A stretch of DNA of 64,000 bases from Hyaloscypha bicolor E. Lineage: Eukaryota; Ascomycota; Leotiomycetes; Helotiales; Hyaloscyphaceae. The notes under the pieces were generated by a model that made no database searches, was not told where the DNA came from, and saw nothing but the letters and a program-made list of their open reading frames with translations. The position numbers were made by a program, and so were the translations under genes. Position 1 is the first letter of the stretch. The number at the start of each line of letters is the position of its first letter. The stretch is from positions 3,083,467-3,147,466 of the forward strand of contig NW_020194685.1 in the NCBI RefSeq assembly GCF_002865645.1. The letters are read 5' to 3'. Of the stretch, positions 46,369 to 57,853 are shown one piece after another.

Positions 46369-48045
46369 ATGTCAGTCGGGTTCGGCTTCTCCACTGGTGA
46401 TTTCATCGCTGCCCTCCAACTCGTTTCAACAGTCATCGATGCCCTTCGCGATAGCGGCGATTCCTCCGCCGAGTATCGAGCCTTGATCTCACAGCTTTTG
46501 ACCCTCGAGAACGCATTGTTGAAAGTCAAGCGAATTGATGTGGACGAGGAACAACATGCGGAGGTTATTGCGCTGAGGCAGGCGGCGTGCCAGTGCCAAA
46601 ATACAATCGACACGTTCTGGGAGAAGATCAAGAAATATCAGCCAAGTCTGCGGGCTGGAGGCAGTAGCAGCAGAGTGAGGGATGGGTGGTTCAAGATCAA
46701 GTGGGCGCTGTGTAAGAAGGACGACGTGGCAAAATTCAAAGCCGATTTGATGGGGCATACTGAGAGCATCGAATTGTTGTTGGTGACATTGCACATGGGC
46801 TCAACGCGGATCGCTGGCAAGAAGCAAGAAGAAAGTAATCGAACGCTGGCCGGGAGAGTTCAGGATTCTTACTTTGGCTATATGCAGAAGATGTCGGTTA
46901 TCTTGGAGCAGATGTCGTCGGGGGTTCAACAAGGGAAATACCTAATTGAGATGACATCAAATGTCATACAAACCAACGTCAAGATTTTTCAGATCGTCCT
47001 CAACCTCCAGAATATAATCACGAGGATCCCCAGGCAGATCGACCGACAGCAACCTGTGTATCTGATTGACGCAGTGGGTCGTCATACTCCTTTTCACCTC
47101 GAGTTCATCACTGGCGCAGAAAGTCTGAGATCTGTTCTGCAATTCAACTTTAAGAATATCGGCTCAGGAGCCACCAAAATAGACAACGGAGAGTTTGCCA
47201 TCCAAGACTCTGCCTCGAAAATGGATGTTGACCTTTCTTCGGCGTGGGAATCATGCTTCTGTCCTGGACAGCGCTATGACATGAGTATAATATTTACATC
47301 CAGAGAAGCCTCCATTCAATCGTGTCCCAAATGTCATGAGAACAATGGCGATAAATATGAAGATGAGGACATTGAATGGTAAGTCATCTATCTGTTATCA
47401 AGTCCTGGCTTACCGATAGATAGTCGGAAATGTAGCATGATTTATCGTAGATCTCACTCTCAGCCGGCTCTACCTACCTTCCCAATGGGAACCGTGCAGC
47501 CATTGGCAGATGGCGAATATGACCCAGAAGAAGTTTTAAATCGTCTTGACCTGTCCCCTCGACGTCGAAAAAGACCATACGATGAGGATGAAGAAGTGGC
47601 GCTGTTCCGCCGGGTTCGTATCAAGACCTCTATTGTGACGATGACCGACAGTCGCCCTCCGGTAAACTATCAGCTTGAGTGCCAAGGCGATCAAGGCCAC
47701 AGCTTCCCACCAGTCAACCCTGCTGATCAAAACCCACCTTGCAATACGTTGTATGTTGGCAACCTTCCGATCGACGCAGCCGCGGACGAGCTTACGGCTT
47801 TGTTTTCTAAGCAAAGAGGATACAAGCGCCTTGCTTTTCGAACCAAGCAGAATGGCCCGATGTGTTTCGCCGAGTTCGAGGATGTCTCTTTTGCGACAAA
47901 AGCGCTTCATGAGCTTTACGGCCATCCTCTGCACAACAGTATCAAGAGTGGCATACGACTTAGCTTCTCCAAAAATCCACTTGGTATTCACTCTGAGCAA
48001 AGCATGGCATCATCAGGTCCCCCAAACATACCGGGAGTAATGTAG
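46369..48045 (+). CDS. STAND-N-like/ubiquitin-like-domain protein fused in frame to a Whi3-type RRM
   Basis: Exons 46369-47378 and 47436-48045 give 539 residues. Residues 1-about 230 ([20 protein letters not shown]... then a helical bundle) form the N-terminal domain common to fungal STAND proteins and their solo relatives. Residues about 235-330 ([18 protein letters not shown]... NFKNIGSG... [13 protein letters not shown]) form the ubiquitin-like domain that follows it. A C-x2-C motif and an acidic/basic tail ([11 protein letters not shown]...[10 protein letters not shown]) come next. From about residue 420 the chain becomes an RRM of the fungal Whi3 RNA-binding family: [13 protein letters not shown] (RNP2), [18 protein letters not shown] (RNP1), [19 protein letters not shown]. 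After the stop at 48045 the Whi3-like tail goes on in decayed form. Whether the fusion is expressed is unknown. Confidence 0.78.
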
Positions 48046-48290
48046 GGCATGAATGAAGTCATGCTTGGTGGGTTGGCGTTATTCAGTACAGCCAATGGTC
48101 CTCTGCCAGGACTAGGTCAAAGTGGAATGGGGTAGTCGCCATTGAGTCCTCTGAATGGAGCTATAGGCTAATACGGAGATGCTTCATTTGAGTGGAATAT
48201 TATGGTCACAACTCTTCTCACACTAATCAAACGAGTTTTCGAGATCCAGTTAATGGCAGCCGCTCGTTGTCGTGGGATCTACAGGTTTTA
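47690..48290 (+). pseudogene. decayed fragment of a Whi3-like RNA-binding protein gene (RRM plus C-terminal tail)
   Basis: The RRM portion is intact and in frame with the upstream gene. After TAG at 48043-48045 the same frame continues GMNEVMLGG...STANGPLPGLGQSGMG, then hits TAG and TAA codons. After about 48200 it must shift frame to read YGHNSSHTNQTSFRDPVNGS. Such Gly/Asn/Pro-rich tails follow the RRM in Whi3-type proteins. This indicates a duplicated 3' segment of another gene that landed here and is decaying. Confidence 0.7.
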
Positions 48291-48685
48291 GGATTAACAG
48301 TGTTATAGAATAAACGTTGGGGACTAGAGCATTGTCTTGGACCCTAGCTATTGAACGATGACGGGGCCTGATCCGGCTCCCTGTCGATCCCTGTTAATTC
48401 CCAAGGCTATTTGGAACGAGGCAAGGGAATCGCTGGACCGTGATTACCTCTATTGGACAATTGGGGGTCCCGATGCGGCTCCCTGCCGATCCCTAAGGCT
48501 AAGAGTTTCACCGTCGGCGGACCTGTTTGTGCTGAAGAAAGTGACACGGAATTGATCAGATTTTCACCGTCGACAGTGCCGGTTTCACTTCAGACCTGGT
48601 CCAAAGGCCGCCGATTCAGATCTTAGGCTTGAAAAATGCATGGCAATTCCGCGTCATTATCTCTTCAATGTAGCATCTCATATAT
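48291..48685. repeat. intergenic stretch with a 31-bp direct repeat (48362-48393 and 48464-48494)
   Basis: The pair shares GATCCGGCTCCCTGTCGATCCCT / GATGCGGCTCCCTGCCGATCCCT-like cores about 100 bp apart. No gene was recognised around them. Confidence 0.5.
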
Positions 48686-49598
48686 CTACACTTTGAAAGA
48701 ATTACTTCCCCTGGTGCCGAAGTCTTTGTTGGGTGACATCAAATATTGTCGAAGGTTGTCGAAATTGTTGCCCTTGTGACCAATAGCAATCGCTTTATTT
48801 ACTTGAATGAACGGACCAGCTCTGTCGGAGCGGAGTTCGTTCACCGGACGCTCTATTGCTTCTGTGCAAACATGGACTCCGATAACGACGAGTTCCTGGT
48901 CTTCTCCAACATGAAAAACTGGTGAGCCTGAATTGCCTAGAATGTCTTAGTATGTCAAGAACAAAGAAGCGAGACGGCTTACCTGGAGAAGTATCCAACC
49001 GGTATATGAGCGTAGGATCCTGCTGGAGGTCCCAGTCTATCATCCCTTTGCTCTCGTACATGTACTGGCCCGGCCTACCAGCTGGAATGTCTCCAGGATA
49101 GCCAGCGATAACAATCTGCATTCTCTCCCCTTGTATTGGGCAAGGTTTCCACTTCAGGGGGAGGACATCATCGAAAGGGTTCGACAGTCTGATGAGAGCA
49201 ATATCGTTTTCCCTGGAGAAGTTGCCGTGCCATCCCCGATGAACGGCAACATCCGCAGCCATTCGAACCTCGTGAGTCTTTCGTAGCTCAGAATCCGCTC
49301 CATGGTAACTGATGTGGGCTTCTATTGCTATTGCGCGGCCGTGTACTTTGTGGTACACGCAATGGCCAGCTGTTGCAACGATGCCGTTTTCAATCAAACA
49401 CCACCCAGTTGCCTCTGTCGGAAACAGTGCTCCCTCAAAAGTAACAAATAATTTGCATATCGCTTTGCGGTCAGCGAGATCGAGTGGGGCAATCGAGGAG
49501 ACCCATACCTCTGTACTTTCCGCGCGGCTTAAGATGCTTCTTGTCAACAGGGTCCTGCGGATTCTTCCCCAAAGCGGCCTCCGATTCTGAGTCATCAT
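48686..49598 (-). CDS. trypsin-like serine protease (S1/V8 type); 5' end uncertain
   Basis: The catalytic triad is complete: His in IVATAGHCVYH, Asp in ENDIALIRLSNPF, Ser in the spliced GNSGSPVFH. The 3' intron is 48937-48982 (GTAAGC...CTAG), and the last exon ends VNKAIAIGHKGNN...FKV at 48686. From ATG 49598 one continuous frame gives 288 residues. A better N terminus appears if 49463-49508 is an intron (GTATGG, GCTGAC branch, AAG). Then PVDKKHLKPRGKYR joins AICKLFVTFEGA, and the frame upstream stays open to about 49740 with an acidic, propeptide-like stretch (LDDDSESEAALGKNP). The true start then lies upstream, possibly at the ATG 49921 exon, whose product has a KKKRVVWVWLCCCC motif. No signal peptide is evident. 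Only distant similarity to glutamyl endopeptidases can be claimed. Confidence 0.76.
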
Positions 49599-49721
49599 CT
49601 AGGATCTGGGTTATTGCAGGCGCCAATTTTGTTTTACACTGGTCGAGGTCCCAAGCAACTGGTGCCGTTGTTGGGTGTCGACAGCTTTGGCGGTGACTAT
49701 ACGATGAGCTTGGATCACATG

Positions 49722-50650
49722 GAGAGTCACTGAACTCACTAAGTTATGCAGCAACAGTTGCAAGGTAGAAGTTTGTCAATCAAAAGGCTCATGCCTCTAC
49801 CATTGCTGCAACAACAACAAAGCCACACCCACACTACTCTCTTCTTCTTCGGCACCTGTGCAGTAGACGTTGTCAATACATCGGCATTAAAGTAAGCACT
49901 CCTTGAGTCAATGCGTACCATGTTTGATGAACGATACCGTCACTGTCGCCCTAGGCGACGAAATAAGTTGTCTGCTCAATATACCTCTGATGCCAGCTTT
50001 ACAAAGGTGCAAGAGCCAAGAAGAAGATGCTGATGCTAACCGATCCTGGAGGTTCAAAGCGTTATAAATACCAGCACCCTACGATGAGTGATGATGAGGT
50101 CGGCGTTACATATTCTTGCGTGACTCAAGGCGTCGTGCGAAATTTAGCGAGTTGAGCCTCTTTATCTGCAGATGTTTCAAGCCACCAAAGTGTGGTTGGC
50201 TGCTCGGCCTACGGATAAATGCCTCCCAGAATTCCGATCGTCTCTCCAATCAAATCTTTGGCAAATTAAACCTTTGCGAACAAAATTGACAGGGCTGGTC
50301 GGATCTCGGACTGGCCCAGCTGAGCCGCAACACGTAGCGCGATGATAAAAGATGAGGGAAGGGGGAAATGAACGAGGCTTCGACAGCGATATTTCAGCTC
50401 CAAAGGCCTCGCCAGGGGTCCTGTCACTTGGACAGATCGGGGTCCCAAGGTGTTCCAGGCCGTCTTTTACGCACTACAGCAGCCAAATTTATCTGACGTT
50501 GAACCGCAATTTCTATTCCCTCTATGGGCGTCTAGACAAAAGAAATACAGTAATACATTATAGGTGAATATGGCATGGGAGCCGCATCAGGTACCTGAGT
50601 TAGACTCAGAATAGAAAGTTTCGGAGACGGCTATTGGACAAATCTTTGTC
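49722..50650. other. region upstream of the protease gene
   Basis: It includes a possible minus-strand first exon or small gene at 49739-49921 encoding a Cys-rich stretch (WLCCCCSNG... LPCNCCC), which ends in a stop. Beyond 49930 no gene was seen. Confidence 0.35.
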
Positions 50651-50652
50651 CA

Positions 50653-50709
50653 TACTCTCCCCCCCCCTAAATAAATATAACAGTGGGTCCAAGTACAGGG
50701 GTGTTTTGG
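50653..50709. repeat. extra copy of the left end of the adjacent Tc1/mariner element
   Basis: It begins TACTCTCCCCCC and repeats about 56 bp of the element's inverted terminus (CAGTGGGTCCA motif), directly abutting the complete left end at 50710. Confidence 0.75.
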
Positions 50710-52209
50710 TACTCTCCCCCCCCCTAATTAAATGTAACAGTGGGTCCACGGTAGGGGTATTTACAGGGGGTTCTACAGGGGGTTCTACGGGGCGTTTATA
50801 GGGGCTAATAGCCAATTAAAAGAAGGCCACCTAACATCTTCTCCTCCGCTTTTCTCTCTCTTTTTATCCTATTTAATTATACTAATTAATGGATCTCTAT
50901 CGAATACTTAATACTCTATGCCTATAGCAAATCGTAGTCCTTCCTTACTCTCCTTATACCCCTCGTATACTAATTAGAAAGTCTTATATACGAGAAACAA
51001 CCCGATCCGATTATATATATATTAAAACTACCCTTAAATAGGCTATCTCTCGTTCCGTATAGAGAAAATATAAAGACGAATACGGCTTTACCTTATATCA
51101 AATCAGGCTTATTTAGCAGAATCCAATTACTCTATAGAAGAAAACTAAGATTAGACAAAAGCCTATAATCCTAGCAAAGAAGGTTATATAGCTCAAGGAG
51201 TGGCTTTTAGTATACCCGGTATACCGTTACGTTTCCTTCTATTACTTATCCATATTTGTACTAGAGCTTGGGCTAGAAAAATATGGGTTTGAGTCTATTT
51301 ATATAGTATTTAAGTCTCTTAGATATGGCAGACAAGTAGCTAAAAGGAAGGGATTCTCAGATAATCCAGTTTATATAATATACCAGATTACTTTTATAAA
51401 AAAGGGATTAACTTGGTTACAAGAATAACTCTATTTATAGTACTTTTCAGACGAGGTTTGGATATATAGAGGAGCGTTTATATAAAGCTATATTATAGTC
51501 CTTATTAACGGCGATCCTAAAGCTATTTGCAAAAACTAATACCTACTAGAATATATCTAATATAAGTACTTAAAGTAACCGGCTTGGATATTCTATAAAG
51601 TAATTTATAAAGGGAGAAAGGGCCCTATAATATTCTAGAAGAAGAAATAGGGTTCTATAGACTCAAGAAAGTATAATAAGGTTATACTTTCTCAAATATA
51701 GACTTAGTTTAATATAGAGAAAGTATAAGGGGTTTGGCTTGCTTAGTAATATAATAAAGTATCTTGCTATAAGTCTTTTGAGATATAAGATAATCTATAT
51801 TAGAGGAATATCCCTTCTATTAACTAGCCTCCTTACTCCCCTGACTTGAACCTTATTAAGTATATATAGAGCTAGATAAAGAGATATATTCAGGAGTACT
51901 ATTTTCAAGCTTATTATAATATAAAGAATATCTCTTTAGATATCCTGAAAAAGATTATTTTATAAGCTTGAAATACTATCCCAGATAGCTTTATTGAGAC
52001 TCTTTTTGAGTTATAGTAGAGGCATTATTAAGCTATAATTAATACTAATAGAAGGCTAACTATATACTAGCTCTATAGTATTTTAATATTATATAATAAG
52101 CCATACTTCTTTAATTAGCCCTTAGCCCCTATAGAACCCCCTATAGAACCCCCTGTAAATATCCCTACTATAGACCTACTATTATATTTAATTAGGGGGA
52201 GAGAGAGTA
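50710..52209 (+). mobile_element. RIP-degraded Tc1/mariner-family transposon
   Basis: The element is 1.5 kb with TA at both ends and inverted termini of more than 100 bp (TACTCTC...CCCTAATTAAAT, then the repeated GGGGGTTCTA motif). The plus strand still reads DDE-transposase blocks: FSDEVWIYRGAF near 51440-51480 and PPYSPDLNLIKYIW near 51825-51865. Stops interrupt the frame throughout (for example TATAGAG near 51060), and C-to-T/G-to-A change is evident, so it is dead. Inner parts are less AT-rich than the neighbouring block. Confidence 0.85.
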
Positions 52210-54480
52210 TCTTTATATCCTATCTTTATATCCTGTTTCTTAGGTAAGATTATATATATAACTAATAAGAGGCAGATCTCCCTAAAAAATAGATATCCTA
52301 AATCAGGGGTCCAGAAACAGTTATCCGGATATAAATAGTAACTTAAGCAAATTAAGGAACGGGAGGTCTCAAGAAAAATATTAATATCCGCCTTTATCTT
52401 AATAGTATTCTATTATATTAATTCGGGAAATTCGAAGTATTTAGTATAGTTTTATGGCATAATTGAACTTACTGCCTATAGAGGTAGTTAACGATTTCTT
52501 AAGACCTTAATCTTAAACTATATATTAATAATAGAAGGCAGTAAAGATTTTAACTTTTCTAATACTAGAGCTGCCTTATTTATAATCTAATAGAAATCTG
52601 TAGCCCTTGCTCTAAATTTATTTATTATACTAGCCCATTTTTAAATATTTCTCTTTAAATACTAGTTTTCTAAGTTAGCTATATTAAATATTGCCTTAAG
52701 CTAATTTATAGCCTCTTTAGTATCTTGCTTTAGTATTAACTCTACTATAATAATATTCTTTAACTTTTTTATCTTATATATTAATCCCGAATTTTCTAAT
52801 TCTAATTCTATAATTCTATTAATAAAATTTAATACTAGTCTAGTAAAGAGAATTTACTAATATTAAAATTAGCTTTAAACAAAATACTAACTTCTCGATA
52901 TAATTTTATATAAATACTAATTAAATATTTACTTAGGTTCTTTTTAAAAATAAGAATTCTTTATATAAGAAATAAAACGGATTTTTAATAAATAGATTAA
53001 TATTTCTAGCTTGTTTTTTTATTATTTTTTATTAGTATTAAATAAAATATAAAAGATAAAAGTATAAATTTTACTAATATATTCTAATAACTTTTTATAG
53101 TATTTTATTCTTTATTTAATATAATTTAGATTATTTAATTAAGATAATACTATTATATATAAAGAGAAGTACTTATTATTATATTAGCTTTAATTAATTA
53201 TATAGCCTTAAATTAATTTATAAAAAAGAATAGTTTTTAGATATTAAATAAAATAGTATTTTATAGGGCTATTTCTAGATTCTAGAACTATTCTAGAATA
53301 TTTATTTTAATAGCGGATTATTTTTTTGGCTCTCTTTATATAGTAAATATTAAGAATAAAGTAGTTTTTTAGATAAATTATTTAAGAAATAATAGTACTA
53401 ATTTATTAAATATTAGAAAAATAAAATATAAAGAATTAAGATTATTATATAATATAGATTTACTTTATTAAAAGTATATAAGAAGCTATATAAGCGAAAC
53501 ATATATAATTATAAGTATAAAAATTAATATAATTAAATATATTTAATATATTCTAAAAAATTTCTTTAATAATTTCTTTTTAAATTAATAGCCAAATACT
53601 AAAATTATTTCTCTTTTAGTAATTTAGTTTTATAAACCCAATATAAACGAGATTAAGCTTATATAATTATAGAATTATAAGCTATTATAAGGTTCTTATA
53701 TATATTATTTTTATTAATTTATTTATTATATTTATCTAATTACTTTTATTATTTAATTTAATATTAAGTAATTATTTTCTTATATTTATCTTTTCTATAT
53801 AAAATAACTTGTTCTTTTAATAATTATTTAATAATATATTAACTATTATTCGGAATTATAATAAATAGCTCGGGCTCTTAAATAAATTTTTTATAAAATA
53901 ATAGAAATTCCGAAATACGAGATTCTATAACTAGTTCTCTAGTATTATTTATAATATTATTCTTTATAATTAATATAATTATACTTAGAAAGTTAAAGAA
54001 AGATATATTTTTTATAGAAATAATTTAAATATTTATTTAAGATTAGTTAAACTATATATAAACTAGAAAATAATTCTAATTTACTTTAATTATTATTATT
54101 ATAATAATGGAATTAATATAATAATTAAAGGCTTAAAGTTTAAAAAATCTTATATATTAGAAATATTAAGCTATAAAATAAAATAAAAAGAATACCTCGA
54201 CTTTTTAGTATTATTTTATTTAAGTATTCTAGTTTAGCTTTATTTTATATTTATTTCCGATATCTTATTCTTAATAAATTATATTATTATATTAGTTATT
54301 ATATTATTTCTCTCTAAAGAAAAGTCTAAATACTCTTATTTAGAAAATTATTTAGCTATAATAAAGAAAAGAAAAGAAAATTATAATTATTAATCATATT
54401 TAATTTAATTCCGATACTTTATTTAAAATTAAAATATAGTTTTAACTTTACTAAAATAATCTAATTAGCAATAAATCACA
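52210..54480. repeat. AT-rich, RIP-degraded repeat block
   Basis: More than 2 kb with the same CA/TG-depleted composition as the other blocks and no readable domain. GC content recovers near 54,500. Confidence 0.8.
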
Positions 54481-56281
54481 GACCAAAATATCCAGAACTA
54501 AATATGAGTAATAGAATACATCTGTTTAAGCCTGCTCTATTATCCCATGTAGTAATACACTCTAGTATCCACTTTGCTCTAGTAAAATATTACCATAAAT
54601 GGCAATAAGATTATCGCTAACCTCATGCTTGCTTCCGAGGTTTGCCTTGTTGCCTCTATTACTATATCTCTCGAAGGGTTGCTCGCGAGTCTTAGAAGCC
54701 TTGGCCTGTAATATCCTCGAATACCGTGTGCGCATTTTCCCTTCCCTTCTTTCCGGAAACACTAATCCAATATATTTTCATAATAAGCCCTGCTTCTCCA
54801 AGCCCAGCAACCTTCTATCTCCCCTGGTGTGAATAGAAGGCGTGATTTCCGAGGTAGCGGTGCTGGTAGAACTACTTATAGACCCAAAAACAGGACAAAG
54901 ACCAAGGGAGAATGGACGGGTACAGGGTATCTCAATATCCCGTTATCTAGTCCCGCAAGCTACACGTCTGTAATCTCAATGATTCTCCTCTCGTCTCTAA
55001 GAAGCAACAATATCCGAGACCTCCTCGAGCTCAACCCTATTATGGTCATCATACAGCACAACCAACAGCGCCTCACCGCGCTCATTAATCGGACTCCCAG
55101 TCATCACGGCTCTCTTCTGCAAGAACGGAGTATCACATCCCTCTACCTTGCCACCAGGAAAGTGGTCGCTCAAATCAAGCGCCGCTTTCCCCTGGGGGTC
55201 TTTAGCCTGCGCAGGCGCTCCACGGCGAAAGCGGTTGTCCAAGGGCGGGTCTGAAATCGAAGGAGGGAATGTCTCCTGTACTTACGTTGCGAAGTTGAGA
55301 ACAAGGAAAGTTTGTTAGTGGTCCTCTCTTGAAGAAATTTATAAATTTTCAACATCAATTTCTAAAGTGAGCTCGAGGAGTCCAAGTGTAATGTCGAGAT
55401 GACAGATTATCCAGTGGAAAGGATGAAACTTATGCGTGGTGGTGAAAAGCAATCGATGAGCGGCTAGCAAGAAATCATCGAGTGGTTCGCGCTCATACAA
55501 CATTTCAATCAACCACACGGCAATCCAACAAACAAGGGAGCCACACTTTTAACCCTCCAGAAAATAAGATTTAAATCAATACCTACCCAACTGTGAAGTC
55601 ATTATAATTTCACTTATCACCTCGTTGAAGTGGGGAGAGAATTGATGTGTGCAAGTTACGCGGAAGGCTTAGTCAACCACTCGAACTGAGGCTGACGAGG
55701 GTGCCGTTCAGGTACCTTACATGATCTGAGTGGAGCTGAGAGGAGCTGAGCTGCAAGCCCGATGCGACATACCCGCATCATGCAGGAACGAGAAGAAAAG
55801 GGTTGTGGTGCAAAGATGGACGACGCGGGATGCTGGTAAAGGCATGATCGTATGTCAGCGACTCGTTAATTCGTTTTGCGTATGCGGAAAATAAACAGAG
55901 GGTGGCAGTGGGATGGGCTACAGAAACGGTGTGCTGACAACTAGTCAGGTGGAAAGTAAGAGCCAGGCTTCAAGTTGAGTGCGACGATCTGCTGCAAATG
56001 AAGGCGAGGCACAATACGCTGCTCGGAGGACTTTTTCATTCAGCCCTTATCTATTTCCTCCCTTCCATCGTAAAATAAACACAAATGGCGATGAAATCGC
56101 TGTGGTATATAGCAACATTATCATATCCATATCTTGTCCCAAACCCGTGGACCATGGCCATGGTGATCGACTCCAAACTCCTCGCCCAGTCATGCCTCAT
56201 ACCGCTAAATCCAAATAGCAATGGCGTAAATTATACACAGATGTATCATCATCCCTCACCTTTCCCATCATTTCTTTCGGA
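54481..56281. other. intergenic region, no gene supported
   Basis: Normal-GC DNA between an AT-rich block and the rhodopsin-domain gene. A minus-strand frame at 55242-54997 (…VMTGSPINERGEALLVVLYDDHNRV…) has protein-like composition but no ATG and no family I know. It may be one exon of an unrecognised gene or a remnant. CATGGCCATGGTG near 56155-56165 is a small inverted repeat. Confidence 0.4.
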
Positions 56282-57853
56282 TTATCGTAGAAGACCGCCG
56301 ACGTCTTGTAACGAGTGAGTCGTCTGCTGCCGTATTAAATTATGCGAAGAGGAAGGCTCAGACTGCTCTTGCTGGATAGTCTGTAACTCGATTCCTCGTG
56401 AGGGCTGAATGCGCTCTCTCCTGGGTCCCAGCAATCCTCCAACATCTTGGAGCAGGGCCGAACTCCCTCTTCTCGGCGGAGCTGGAGATAGACCTTGTTC
56501 ACCGTATTGGCTCCCATACAGAGGGCCAAAGCTTGACCCGCCATCCGTATCCGTCGTCCTCGTGGAGCTGACTCTCCTCGGCTGGTCCTCCTCTAGTAAC
56601 CCACCCACATCAAAGAACGAGACTTTCCTCGGAGTGTTGATCGATGATACATCCCCAGGGCTGTGTGTCTCGATCTTCATCACATCGAGATCATCACTCG
56701 TATCGCTCCTTTCCCCTGGAAATTGCCAATCCTTGCCAATCCCCATCCCCGTAACCCTATGCGCCTTAACTGGCACATTGCCGGCAGTCGCCATAGGTGC
56801 CGGTCTTGGAGTAGGCTCCGACTCCCTCAGCTCTGGATCCACGCCCAGTCCTAGACCCCTCACGAGATCTTCGTCGCTTCCCCAGTGCCGGATCGCGGTG
56901 CCTCTTCGCGAGGTCGTGCGGTCAATGCTATCGGTCATGGACCCAAATTTCCACCTCTGTTTCTTCACGCCTCGATCTCGCACGAAAGAGCCGAGGACCA
57001 AGGCGTTGGCCACGGCTGTGGCAAAGAGGATCTCGATCGAGGCAAGGAGGGAGCGGTATTGCTGACTTCCGTGACGGTCGATTATATTTGGGAGTCTGTA
57101 CAAGGTTGTTCCGGCGGGGAGGAGGGAGCCGGCGAAGAGGAGTACGAGTTGGATCTTCCTTTTTGCTCCCATCTTTGAGCGGATGATGATTGGGATCGGG
57201 AAAACGACCAAGAGGAGGTCGGTTATAACGTTGCAGGTCCCCATTGTGAGGAGCTGGGCGTAGCCTTGTCGACATTTTGCTCCCGGATCGGGGACTACTT
57301 GCCAGTAGTGCGTGAAGGGTTGGCATTCAGCCAGGTCCGCAATCACTACTGCAATGAATGTAGCAGCCAGAAACCACCTGATGCCCTGCAGCATCACCTC
57401 GTGTGATCTTGTCCATATATTAAGCGTCAATCGTTTGAAAAATTCGCTGATGGTGAGTTTGAGCATCCATAGTCTGGAAAACTTTGTTAGTGGCAGCTAG
57501 AAGAGAGTTCGGGACCAAACATGCGTTGCGGCATAGAAAATGCGGGAAACTAAAACCAATCTACTACCAATCGACCGGTGCCAGATCTCCTCGTCCGTGA
57601 GCCCCGTCGTGATGGCATTGTTCGTCCCGTAGAGCAAAATGACATGGACGCATGCCATGCGACAGAAAAGCGGGATCATGCACCCAAAAGCTAGCCAGTC
57701 TTCCCTGAATAACTTCTCTGACCGTATGTACCTCCCACAGACCCGGAACAATATTATCACCGCCGCGAAGATTGTGCACCACCAGCACACGAGCAGAGTC
57801 GCTTTGTCGGCGTGGAAGGTTCGCGCTGGTGGGGGATCGGAGTAAATCGACAT
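56282..57853 (-). CDS. rhodopsin-domain (PTH11-like) seven-helix membrane protein
   Basis: Two exons, 57853-57525 and 57473-56282, give 506 residues. Hydrophobic segments starting LLVCWWCTIFAAVIIL, DWLAFGCMIPLF, LVLVSRIFYAAT|LWML, WFLAATFIAVVIADLAECQPF, LLTMGTCNVITDLLLVVFPIP, IQLVLLFAGSLLPAGTTLY and ILFATAVANALVLGSF match the fungal rhodopsin-domain family. Motifs near ECQPFTHYW and NVITDLLL are typical. The intron 57474-57524 must use a GC donor (GCATGT...CACTAAC...CAG) to give YAATLWMLKLT. No GT donor keeps the frame. The 280-residue cytosolic tail contains three copies of DVGGLL (in FFDVGGLLEEDQ, QDVGGLLGPRRE and the C-terminal QDVGGLLR). Likely plasma membrane; ligand and role unknown. 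Confidence 0.85.

Noticed and set aside
54997..55242. Minus-strand frame with protein-like composition
   Set aside because: There is no start codon, no recognisable family and no clear splice partners, so it is kept only as a note in the region entry.
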